Assembly (NCBI RefSeq): GCF_030116705.1 | Contig: NZ_JAOTIK010000001.1 | Coordinates: forward strand, 558,001 to 622,000 | Direction: 5' to 3' | DNA from: Streptomyces sp. ML-6 | GTDB taxonomy: Bacteria > Actinomycetota > Actinomycetes > Streptomycetales > Streptomycetaceae | Length of the DNA: 64,000 nt | Part shown: piece by piece, positions 12,930 to 20,540 of the stretch | Numbering within the stretch: position 1 is the first letter of the stretch | Layout of the letters: every line of letters begins with the position of its first letter | Position numbers and translations under genes: made by a program | The notes under the pieces: model-generated | Told to the model about the DNA's origin: nothing | Database searches by the model: none | Seen by the model: the letters and a program-made list of their open reading frames with translations, nothing else

Positions 12930-13715
12930 TCAGCGGGCGGGGCTGACGGCTCCCAGCAGGCGCCCCTCGGCGTAGGCCAGGGCGGCTTCCGGCAGGTCGG
13001 TGGAGCGACCGCTGAGGAGCACGGTGAGACCGGTGGAGGGTTCGGCCGACGGAGCGGGTCGGGCACCGATCCGGCGCAACGCCTGGGCGGCGACCGCGTC
13101 GGCCGAGCCGTGCAGTTCGACGGGCGGCAGGCCGGGCCGGTGCACGGCGGCGCGGATGCGTTCGGCGACCAGTTCGTAGTGGGTGCAGCCCAGGACGACG
13201 GCCCGCACGTCGCGGGGGGTGAGCGCGGCGGCAGCGGCGACGGCCCGGTCGATCGCGGCCTCGTCCGCATGCTGCACGGCGTCGGCGAGACCGGGGCAGG
13301 GAACCTCGGTGACCTCGACGGACCGGGCGAATTCGCGGATGAGTCCGTGCTGGTACGGGCTGCCGGTGGTGGCGGGCGTGGCCCAGATCGCGACGGGGCC
13401 GCCGCCCGCGACGGACGGCTTGATCGCGGGAACCGTGCCGATGACCGGCAGCCCGGGTTCGAGCGCGGCGCGGAGCGCCGGCAGGGCATGGACGGAGGCC
13501 GTGTTGCAGGCGACGATCAGCGCGTCCGGCCGATGGGCGGCGGCGGCGCGGGCCACGTCGAGCGCGTGGTCGGTCACGTACTCGGCCGTACGGGGGCCCC
13601 AGGGCATGCCGTCGGGGTCGGAGGAGAGCACCAGATCCGCGTCGGGCCTCAGTCGGCGTATCGCAGCGGCCGCGGCGAGCAGGCCGATTCCGGAGTCCAT
13701 GAGCGCGATCTTCAC
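12930..13715 (-). CDS. Glutamate/aspartate racemase family protein (MurI-like)
   Basis: Cytosolic cofactor-independent amino acid racemase family, 261 residues. It begins KIALMDSGIGLLAAAAAIRR, like the MurI opening FDSGVGGL. The two catalytic cysteines are visible in VACNTAS and VVLGCTHYELVA. The motif DGMPWG corresponds to DxxxxPYG of MurI, with Trp for Tyr. The divergence from standard MurI (MDSGIG, missing second Gly) means it could be a paralogue rather than the cell-wall D-Glu supplier. The GTG start before KIALMDSG is chosen because upstream sequence is unrelated. It is divergent from the glycosyltransferase, sharing a 58-base promoter region. Confidence 0.82.
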   Translation of the reverse strand: MKIALMDSGIGLLAAAAAIRRLRPDADLVLSSDPDGMPWGPRTAEYVTDHALDVARAAAAHRPDALIVACNTASVHALPALRAALEPGLPVIGTVPAIKPSVAGGGPVAIWATPATTGSPYQHGLIREFARSVEVTEVPCPGLADAVQHADEAAIDRAVAAAAALTPRDVRAVVLGCTHYELVAERIRAAVHRPGLPPVELHGSADAVAAQALRRIGARPAPSAEPSTGLTVLLSGRSTDLPEAALAYAEGRLLGAVSPAR

Positions 13716-13773
13716 CCGGTCACCATAGTCGACCGCCCTTGCGGTTTTGTCCGGGTGGGGCAGACTGCGGCGA

Positions 13774-14946
13774 ATGAGTGCCGTTGCCTGGATCGCCGTG
13801 GGTTCGCTGACCGCGTGGATGTGGCTGCTGCTGGGCCGGGGGTTCTTCTGGCGGACCGACCAGCGGCTGCCCCGTCGGGGCGTCCCCGACCGCTGGCCGT
13901 CGGTCGCGATCGTGGTCCCCGCGCGGGACGAGGCCGACATGCTGCCGGTGAGCCTGCCGTCGTTGCTGGCGCAGGACTACCCGGGCCGGGCCGAGGTCTT
14001 CCTCGTGGACGACTGCAGCGAGGACGGCACCGGGGACGTGGCCCGCGCGCTGTCCGTGCGGTACGGGGGGCTGCCGGTGACGGTGGTGTCGCCCGGTGAG
14101 CCGGAGCCCGGCTGGACGGGCAAGCTGTGGGCCGTGCGGCACGGCATCGAGCGGGCCCGGACCCGGGAGCCGGAGTACCTGCTGCTGACGGACGCGGACA
14201 TCGCGCACGAGCCGGACAGCCTGCGGGAGCTGGTCGCCGCGGCCGTGACGGGCGACTACGACCTGGTCTCGCAGATGGCCCGGCTGCGGGTGTCGAGCGG
14301 CTGGGAGCGGCTGGTCGTGCCCGCCTTCGTGTACTTCTTTTCGCAGCTCTACCCGTTCCGGTGGGTGAACCGGGCCGGGGCGCGGACGGCCGCAGCGGCC
14401 GGTGGCTGTGTGCTGCTGCGGACCGGGGCGGCGCTGCGGGCGCAGGTTCCGGAGTCGATCCGGCAGGCGGTGATCGACGACGTGTCGCTGGCGCGGGCGG
14501 TGCGGCGCGGCGGCGGGCGGATCTGGCTGGGGCTCGCCGAGCGGGTGGACAGCGTGCGGCCGTACCCGCGGCTGGCGGATCTGTGGCGGATGGTGTCGCG
14601 GAGCGCGTACGCGCAGCTGCGGCACAGTACGGCGCTGCTCCTGGGGACGGTGCTGGGGCTCGCGCTGGTCTATCTCGCGCCGCCGGTGACGCTCGTCGCG
14701 GGGCTGCTGGGCGACGATCCGGTGGCCGCGTGGGCGGGCGGCGGCGCGTGGGCGGTGATGACCGGGACGTACCTGCCGATGCTGGCCCACTACCGGCAGT
14801 CGCCCTGGTGGGCGCCGCTGCTGCCGTTCACCGCCGCGCTGTACCTGCTGATGACGGTCGATTCGGCGGTGCGGCACCACCGGGGCCGGGGCGCGGCCTG
14901 GAAGGGGCGTACCTACGCCCGTCCCGAGGCCGCGCCCGACCGGTGA
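13774..14946 (+). CDS. Glycosyltransferase family 2, HpnB-type
   Basis: Membrane-bound inverting glycosyltransferase of 390 residues. An N-terminal anchor (WIAVGSLTAWMWLLLGRG) precedes a GT2 GT-A domain: VVPARDEADMLPVSLPSLLAQDYPG, VDDCSEDGT (UDP-binding Asp), LLTDADIAHEPDSL (DxD-like metal site) and IDDVSLARAVRRGG. Two to three C-terminal helices follow (LLLGTVLGLALVYLAPPVTLVAGLLG). The opening LLLGRGFFWRTD and overall layout match the hopene-associated glycosyltransferase HpnB. No other hopanoid gene is nearby, so the acceptor is unknown. An ATG nine codons downstream of the first possible start is preferred as it begins the anchor helix. Confidence 0.88.
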   Translation: MSAVAWIAVGSLTAWMWLLLGRGFFWRTDQRLPRRGVPDRWPSVAIVVPARDEADMLPVSLPSLLAQDYPGRAEVFLVDDCSEDGTGDVARALSVRYGGLPVTVVSPGEPEPGWTGKLWAVRHGIERARTREPEYLLLTDADIAHEPDSLRELVAAAVTGDYDLVSQMARLRVSSGWERLVVPAFVYFFSQLYPFRWVNRAGARTAAAAGGCVLLRTGAALRAQVPESIRQAVIDDVSLARAVRRGGGRIWLGLAERVDSVRPYPRLADLWRMVSRSAYAQLRHSTALLLGTVLGLALVYLAPPVTLVAGLLGDDPVAAWAGGGAWAVMTGTYLPMLAHYRQSPWWAPLLPFTAALYLLMTVDSAVRHHRGRGAAWKGRTYARPEAAPDR

Positions 14947-14997
14947 ACGCAGGGGTCATCGGCCGGGGGTCGCAGGGCCGGCCGGACCTTCGGGGGG

Positions 14998-16323
14998 TTA
15001 TTTACGGCCGGGTGTCCAGTTCATGCCCCACCCGTATGCGTAGTCGATGGTGCGCTGCGGGCTCACTCCCCGTTCGGGGACGAGGTAGCGGGCCTCGCGC
15101 TGCACCGTGAGGTCTCCTCCGTTGTTGGTGAGGAGCGCGAGGGCGCAGACGGTGGACGGGACGGTGCACTCGTCGAGCGAGAAGTCGATCGGTGCGCCGT
15201 GCTGGGGCTGGAGGGTGACGGTGGCGTGGAGGTCGGCGAAGCTCCGGGCGCCCTCGTAGATCGTGACGAAGATCAGGACGCGTCTCAGCTCACTCTTGTG
15301 GTCGAGGTTGACCGTGAGGTTCTCACCGGTGGCGACGGCGCCGGTGCGGTCGTCCCCGTCGAGATGGATGTAAGGGGGGTGCTGGAGCGCGCCGAACGCG
15401 TTCCCCAGCGCCTGGACGACTCCCTTGCGTCCGTCGGTCAGTTCGTAGAGGGCACAGAGGTCGAGGTCGAGGTCCGCGTGCTGGGCGACGGCCCGGCCGA
15501 GCTTGCTTCCCCAGCCCTTGAACTGTTTGCGCACTTCCCAGTTGAGATTCACCCGGAGCGCTCCCGAAGTGCCGCCCTGCTTGGCGAGGGAGACCGAGGG
15601 GGCGTCCTTGGTGAGGGTCACCTTGGTCAGCCGGACGGGTGCGGGGGCGGGGGGTGCGGGCGGGGTGGCCGGCGGGGTGGGCGGGAACACGGGCTGGGCC
15701 GGTGTCCGGTGGTCGGCCCGCGTGGCGCCCTGGTGCTGCTGCGGGGTCCGAGGTTGGTGATACGGCTGGGCCTGTCGGGCTTGCTGCGGCTGCTGCGGTT
15801 CGTCGACGGAGATGCCGAAGTCCGTCGCGAGCCCCTCCAGGCCGGATCCGTACCCCTGGCCGACGGCGCGGAACTTCCAGGCGCCCTGGCGCCGGTAGAG
15901 CTCGCCGAGGATGAACGCGGTTTCGACCGTCGCGTCCGTGCTGTCGAAGCGCGCGATCTCCCTGCCGTTCGAGGCGTCCGTGACGCGCACGTACAGCCCG
16001 CTCACCCGGCCGAAGGTGCCGCCGTCCGCGGAGGCGGCCAGGACCACGCGGTCGATGACCGGCTCGATGCGTGCCAGGTCGACCGCGAGGCTGTCCGTCG
16101 TCCCCGTGCCGGTGCTCCGTTTGCCCTCGTGGCGCACCGCTCCGGAGGCGTGGGAGGGCTGGTTGTAGAAGACGAAGTCGGCGTCGTCGCGCACCTTTCC
16201 CGACGGGAGGAGGAGAAGCGCGGAGCCGTCCACGTCCGGGGCCCCCGGGGAGGTGTGCCACCCCAGCTCGACCCGCACGGCCTGAGCCGTCACCGGAACA
16301 TTGGCTCCTTTAGGCATGGTCAT
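14998..16323 (-). CDS. Tandem TerD-domain protein
   Basis: Cytosolic protein of 441 residues of the tellurite-resistance/stress TerD family. The first TerD domain (residues 1-175) shows [45 protein letters not shown] and [41 protein letters not shown] Pro/Gln-rich linker (about 175-245) leads to a second TerD-like domain (about 245-441). Such proteins bind Ca2+ and occur in Streptomyces in several copies; they are linked to stress and development rather than tellurite alone. A second ATG six bases in is equally possible. It marks the left border of the biosynthetic cluster and shows no link to it. Confidence 0.93.
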   Translation of the reverse strand: MTMPKGANVPVTAQAVRVELGWHTSPGAPDVDGSALLLLPSGKVRDDADFVFYNQPSHASGAVRHEGKRSTGTGTTDSLAVDLARIEPVIDRVVLAASADGGTFGRVSGLYVRVTDASNGREIARFDSTDATVETAFILGELYRRQGAWKFRAVGQGYGSGLEGLATDFGISVDEPQQPQQARQAQPYHQPRTPQQHQGATRADHRTPAQPVFPPTPPATPPAPPAPAPVRLTKVTLTKDAPSVSLAKQGGTSGALRVNLNWEVRKQFKGWGSKLGRAVAQHADLDLDLCALYELTDGRKGVVQALGNAFGALQHPPYIHLDGDDRTGAVATGENLTVNLDHKSELRRVLIFVTIYEGARSFADLHATVTLQPQHGAPIDFSLDECTVPSTVCALALLTNNGGDLTVQREARYLVPERGVSPQRTIDYAYGWGMNWTPGRK

Positions 16324-16388
16324 GTTTCGCCCCCATCACGAGTCCGGCTGCCCGAAAACCTTTCCCCGACAACCTAATCCCCCGACCG

Positions 16389-16431
16389 GCGCGGGACCCA
16401 CAGGGAACCTCGAACGCGCGGGACCCACAGG
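16389..16431. repeat. 16-base direct repeat at the left edge of the cluster
   Basis: GCGCGGGACCCACAGG occurs twice (16389-16404 and 16416-16431), 27 bases apart from start to start, in the gap between the ribosomal protection gene and the TerD gene. No copy was noticed at the other edge, so it is not evidence of integration. It could be a regulatory repeat upstream of the TerD gene. Confidence 0.55.
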
Positions 16432-16464
16432 AAAAACACGCGGTACCCGCCCCGCGTCACGCCT

Positions 16465-18438
16465 TCAGCGACGGGCCAGGAAGCGCATGTACTCGACCCG
16501 GTCGAAGGGATTTCCATCGGTCCGGGCACGGCTCGGCAGGGGGACACCGGCAACTGCCTTGTCACCATCCGCGTAGGACGTCCACAACGCCATGCCGTTC
16601 GTCAGCGGCATGAGCCGACGGCGTACCGCGGCCAGCGTGCGGAGCGGGAGCCGGCCCTCGATCACCCACAGGTCGGTCGCCTCCCGGCACGCCTCGACCT
16701 CGGCCTCGTGTCTGTTCAGATGGTTGATCACCGGCCCGAAGTGCTCCTCGGGGATTTCCACCCAGAACCGGTGCATGGGCTCGTACACCTCGGTTCCGGC
16801 CTCCGCGAGCGCCTGCATCAGGACGTGGGGGGTCACGTCCCGGAAGTGCCCCGCGGCCGAGTAGGGGCGGGCCCAGAACCCGCAGTGGGTCATCGTGACC
16901 CGGATGTCGACGACCCGCCAGCCGTGACACCCCTGGGACAGTGCGGACTGCACCGTCTCTTCGACGGCGTCGTGGAACGCGGCGGGCAGGGCTCCCGATT
17001 CGACCTCGCGCCGATAGCTGAAGCCCGGGCCCGGCTCCACTCTCAGTCCGACCGTCGCCAAGAAACCGTTCCCGATGATCTCCACGGCGGAACCGCTTCC
17101 CGCGGGGCGCTCCAGGTAGACGACGTCCGGCACCTCGAACCCGGCCCTGATGCCGAAATCGTCCGCCAACGTCTGCTGGAGCACTTCCTGCTGCACATGG
17201 CCGTAGAGGTGGACGACCGCTTCCCCTCCGGGTCCCAGGTCCGCGCGGATCATCGGATCCTGCTCGGCCAGGGCGAGCAACGCCGCGCGCAGTGCCGGTG
17301 CGTTCCTGGGGTCCGTCGGCCGCACCACGACCTCGAGGCCGGGCGGCGGGAACTGACGACTCCTCGACGGGGCCGCTCCGCTCCCCAGCCGGTCTCCGAT
17401 CCGCAGCTCCGCCGGGCCTCCGACCATCGCGATGTGGCCGGCGGTGAGCCGGGGGTGTTCTTCGCCATGGGGCGCGACCACATGGAGATTCCGGACCCGG
17501 TCGCGGAAGAAGGAGCCGTCGGCCTGGTGGACGTCCACCTGCTGCCGCTCGGTGAGCGTCCCGCCGAAGCAGCGGACGAGGGCGTTCTTCTCCCCGCGCT
17601 CGTTCCGTCCGATGGCGAACACCGAGGCGGACAGCTCCGGTCCGTGCGACGGCGGCTCCAGCAGCTCCCGGAGCACCGTCCGCAGTCCGTCCATGCCCGC
17701 ACCGGTGATGGAGGAACCGAACACGACCGGCTGAACCAGGCCGGCGTTCGTCTGGGCCCGTAAGACTCCGAGCAGTTCCGTACGGTCGGGACATCTGTCG
17801 GCCACCAGCTGCTCCAGCAGCTTCTCGTCGTTCTCCGCGAGGCGTTCGGCCCACTGCCGCCGGACGTCGGCGCTGGACAGCTCCGCCGGGGCGAAGCCCG
17901 CCGCGGGTGTTCCCGGGGCGACGGGGACTCCCATCGCCAGCGGCAACAGGCCGAGTTTGCCGGAGAGTTCGTCCAGTACTTCCAGGCCCGCCGCGCCGAC
18001 ACAGTCGAGCTTGTTGACGAACACGACCACCGGGAGCCGGAGCCGTTCGACGACGCGGTACAACGCCCGGGTCTGCGGCTGCACTCCTTCGGGGGCCGAG
18101 ATCACCAGGATCACCGCGTCCACAGCCATCAGACCGCGCTCGACCTCGGCAACGAAGTCGGCGTGTCCGGGAGTGTCGACGAGGTTGAACTGGCGGTCCT
18201 TGTCCCGGAAGCACGCCACAGCCGCCCGGACGGTGATCCCCCGGGCGCGCTCGATCGCGTCCGAGTCGGTCTGTGTCGTTCCTTCGTCGACACTGCCGAT
18301 GTGCCGAATGGCACCGCACTCGAACAGCAGCCGCTCCGTCAGGCTCGTCTTTCCCGCGTCGACATGCGCGAGCACACCCAGGTTGAGCACACTGCCGATG
18401 TCGCCCCGCGTGTCGTCCCGCTCGTCAGGCCTCGTCAC
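16465..18438 (-). CDS. Ribosomal protection protein, TetM/OtrA type (likely self-resistance)
   Basis: Translational GTPase of 657 residues related to EF-G that, in its family, removes tetracycline from the 30S ribosome. GTPase motifs are complete: G1 AHVDAGKTSL (residues 24-33), G2 region RARGITV, G3 DTPGHADF, G4 NKLD. The C-terminal EF-G domain IV-like part contains MTHCGFWARPYSAAGHFRDVTPHVLMQALAEAGTEVYEP, aligned with the TetM segment ending PADFR...LEPY, and IEGRLPLRTLAAVRRRLMPLTNGMA. Length fits TetM/OtrA. The GTG start overlaps the stop of the FAD gene (GTGA), so the two are translationally coupled. Codon 226 is TTA, so expression may need the bldA leucyl-tRNA. As last gene of the unit it is the probable self-resistance determinant. 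True EF-G is about 700 residues and would sit in a ribosomal protein operon. Confidence 0.9.
   Translation of the reverse strand: MTRPDERDDTRGDIGSVLNLGVLAHVDAGKTSLTERLLFECGAIRHIGSVDEGTTQTDSDAIERARGITVRAAVACFRDKDRQFNLVDTPGHADFVAEVERGLMAVDAVILVISAPEGVQPQTRALYRVVERLRLPVVVFVNKLDCVGAAGLEVLDELSGKLGLLPLAMGVPVAPGTPAAGFAPAELSSADVRRQWAERLAENDEKLLEQLVADRCPDRTELLGVLRAQTNAGLVQPVVFGSSITGAGMDGLRTVLRELLEPPSHGPELSASVFAIGRNERGEKNALVRCFGGTLTERQQVDVHQADGSFFRDRVRNLHVVAPHGEEHPRLTAGHIAMVGGPAELRIGDRLGSGAAPSRSRQFPPPGLEVVVRPTDPRNAPALRAALLALAEQDPMIRADLGPGGEAVVHLYGHVQQEVLQQTLADDFGIRAGFEVPDVVYLERPAGSGSAVEIIGNGFLATVGLRVEPGPGFSYRREVESGALPAAFHDAVEETVQSALSQGCHGWRVVDIRVTMTHCGFWARPYSAAGHFRDVTPHVLMQALAEAGTEVYEPMHRFWVEIPEEHFGPVINHLNRHEAEVEACREATDLWVIEGRLPLRTLAAVRRRLMPLTNGMALWTSYADGDKAVAGVPLPSRARTDGNPFDRVEYMRFLARR
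17761..17763 (-). other. TTA (bldA) codon in the ribosomal protection gene
   Basis: Codon 226 (Leu, in GVLRAQTNAG) is TTA, which in Streptomyces depends on the developmentally regulated bldA tRNA. I found only two TTA codons in the cluster genes: this one and one in the activator. Confidence 0.9.
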
Positions 18439-19649
18439 ACCAACCGCCCCGACATCGATTCACCCCTGGGCCCCGTGGTGTCCGGTTCGACGCACACCAG
18501 TTCCTCGGCCGATCTCATGCCGGCCAGCACACCGAGATAAACCTGGGTGAGGGTCGCGGAGTTCCCGATTTCCTCGTGAAGGGCGAGACGGCTGTCCGTC
18601 ACCCCGAGACCTGCAGCGGTGAGCGTCGCCGCGTACGACTCCCTGAGCAGCCCGTTCCGGCGCCGCGCAAATTCGGCGAGTGCGGTGTCCACCGACCGGT
18701 CCGATCCGCACCGCCCGGCCAGCACCTGCCCCAGAAGTTCGGCCTGCAGGAACGCGTCGGTGATCCCACGGGCGGTGATGCTGTCCTTGTGATGTCCCGC
18801 ATCGCCCACCAGCGCCCACCCCTTGCCGGACGCCTCCCGGAAGAAGTTCTGCTGGTCCCCGGTGCCGGTCAGGCGCAGTACCGGCTCGGTCTGCCGCAAC
18901 CGGTCGCCGAGGTCCGGTGCGAGCGCGTCGATCATCTCCAGATGAAACGCCATGGGGTCGGTGCGCGCATGCTCGAACATGGACTGGGGGGCGAAGGTCG
19001 AGACGAGCGAGACACCGTCATGGGTCGGGATGACGCCCACGTAGGCGTCCTGGGCCTCCACCAGCCGCACCTGGTCCCCGCCGATGTGCCACCCGGAGTA
19101 GTAGACGCAGGTCCGGCGCGCGTCCTCGGTCGTCGTCCGTGCGCCGCACAGCCGGGCAAGGGCCGAACGCATGCCGTCCGCCCCCACGACGACGCGGCTC
19201 GTCTCCTGCGTCACGCCCCCCTCGGGGCCGCGCAGCAGCACACCGGACACCCGCCCGTCGCGCCGCACCACATCGACCAGTTTCGTCCGGGCCCTGAACT
19301 CGGCCCCGGCGTCCCGGGCCGCGTCGACCACGACTTGGTCGAGCACCCGGCGGCGCGGCGCGACGGCGAAGTCGATGCCCTCGTACGCGGGAAGCGGGCC
19401 GGAAACCGTCACGGGCCCGACCGTATGGGACAGACCGACCAGACGGGGGCACCCGGTCTCCAGCAGTGGGTCCAGGATCCCCCAGTCGCGCAGCCTGGCC
19501 ACACCCGGCTGATGGATGTAGAGCGTGGACATCGTGTCCGAGGGGAAACGTGCCTGATCGACCATCAGGACACGCTGCCCGGATTCGGCCAGCAGCAGGG
19601 CGGTGGCCGCACCGGCGCAGCGGGCACCGATCACTACGACGTCATACAT
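18435..19649 (-). CDS. FAD-dependent oxidoreductase / group A monooxygenase-like
   Basis: Flavoprotein of 404 residues. The N-terminal dinucleotide motif is VVVIGARCAGAATALLLAESG (GxxCxG variant of GxGxxG). The second FAD motif is GWALVGDAGHHKDSITARGITDAFLQAELL (GD motif), and VVVGADGMRSALARLCG is the DG motif of aromatic hydroxylases and geranylgeranyl-reductase-like enzymes. It may hydroxylate or oxidise the product or a carrier-bound intermediate; the substrate cannot be read. It is coupled by overlap to the ribosomal protection gene. A 144-base gap with a hairpin separates it from the thioesterase upstream, so these two genes may form their own small operon. Confidence 0.85.
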   Translation of the reverse strand: MYDVVVIGARCAGAATALLLAESGQRVLMVDQARFPSDTMSTLYIHQPGVARLRDWGILDPLLETGCPRLVGLSHTVGPVTVSGPLPAYEGIDFAVAPRRRVLDQVVVDAARDAGAEFRARTKLVDVVRRDGRVSGVLLRGPEGGVTQETSRVVVGADGMRSALARLCGARTTTEDARRTCVYYSGWHIGGDQVRLVEAQDAYVGVIPTHDGVSLVSTFAPQSMFEHARTDPMAFHLEMIDALAPDLGDRLRQTEPVLRLTGTGDQQNFFREASGKGWALVGDAGHHKDSITARGITDAFLQAELLGQVLAGRCGSDRSVDTALAEFARRRNGLLRESYAATLTAAGLGVTDSRLALHEEIGNSATLTQVYLGVLAGMRSAEELVCVEPDTTGPRGESMSGRLV

Positions 19650-19748
19650 GGGCAGTGCCGTTCTCCATCGGTTTCTCCGGCACCGTGGTCACGGCGTCCG
19701 CGGTTCGTGTTCCGTGCCGTTGGCCGGGGCCGGAACGAACGGGGGCCT

Positions 19749-19778
19749 GCCGCCGCGGTGAGGCCGGCCCGCGGCGGC
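19749..19778. terminator. GC-rich hairpin between thioesterase and FAD gene
   Basis: A 10-base perfect stem (GCCGCCGCGG / CCGCGGCGGC) with a 10-base loop lies just after the thioesterase stop. It could end the NRPS transcript or only attenuate it before the FAD and resistance genes. Confidence 0.55.
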
Positions 19779-19793
19779 CGGGAACCGCCCGCA

Positions 19794-20540
19794 TCAGTGC
19801 CATCCCGACCGGGAGGTGATGACATCGGCGACATCGTCGGTGTGGTCGAGCAACAGGTTGTGGCCACCCGCCAGCCGGTGGAGTTCGAATCCGCCTTCGG
19901 TGAACCCGGACCACGCCCCGAAGTCCCGCTCGTCGATCGCCGAGTCGGCCGCTCCGAGGATTCCCACGATGGCGGGCGTGATCACAGCGCCCTCGGCACA
20001 CCGATGGGACTCGATCGCCTCGTAGTCGGCACGCAGCGCGGGAACGAGCAGTTCGAGCAGTTCGTCGTCCTGGAGGACGAAGTCGGGCACGTACCCGTCG
20101 GCGGCGACCCGTTTCATGAACGGGCCGAGGGGATAGCGCCACACCCCGTTCCGGGGAATCCGGTCGGGAGGCTCGTGGGCGGACAGGAACAGCGCGCGCA
20201 CGTCGGCCTCCCGGAGGCGGCGCACGATCTCGAAGGCCACGATGGCCCCCGAGCAGTGTCCGTAGACGGTGATGCCACGCCCCCGGGCGTGAGCGGAGAT
20301 CGCTTCGGCGGCTTGATCCGCGATCACCTGCACGTCGCGCAGGGGTTTCTCGTGCAGTCTGGCCTCCCGCGCCGGCAGCCTCACCGCGACGGGGAGGGCG
20401 AACCGCCCGATCCGGCGGCACAGATCGCGGACGGCCGCCGCACCGGCACCGGCGTGCGGCACCGCGTAGAACACCTCGTTCCGGGCGGGCGGGGACGTGG
20501 ACATCTCCACCAGCCACGGGCTGCGCTCCATCCTGGTCAT
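19794..20540 (-). CDS. Type II thioesterase with Cys at the nucleophile position
   Basis: Free-standing alpha/beta-hydrolase thioesterase of the GrsT/RifR type, 248 residues; such enzymes unload stalled or wrong acyl groups from NRPS/PKS carrier proteins. Family features are VPHAGAGAAAVRDLCRRI (oxyanion region), VAVRLPAREARL, the nucleophile elbow VYGHCSGAIVAFE, a later Asp (GAADSAIDE) and His (LAGGHNLLLD). The elbow reads GHCSG where the family has GHSxG, so the nucleophile (Cys96) is cysteine rather than serine. The codon is TGC and unambiguous. A third thioesterase of the cluster shares this change. It overlaps the adenylation gene upstream by ATGA. Confidence 0.88.
   Translation of the reverse strand: MTRMERSPWLVEMSTSPPARNEVFYAVPHAGAGAAAVRDLCRRIGRFALPVAVRLPAREARLHEKPLRDVQVIADQAAEAISAHARGRGITVYGHCSGAIVAFEIVRRLREADVRALFLSAHEPPDRIPRNGVWRYPLGPFMKRVAADGYVPDFVLQDDELLELLVPALRADYEAIESHRCAEGAVITPAIVGILGAADSAIDERDFGAWSGFTEGGFELHRLAGGHNLLLDHTDDVADVITSRSGWH

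Noticed and set aside
16389..16431. Direct repeat as an attachment site of an integrated element
   Set aside because: Both copies are on the same side of the cluster, with no integrase or tRNA nearby.
16374..16568. Small minus-strand frame after the ribosomal protection gene
   Set aside because: It overlaps the end of the resistance gene in another frame and shows no protein-like features.
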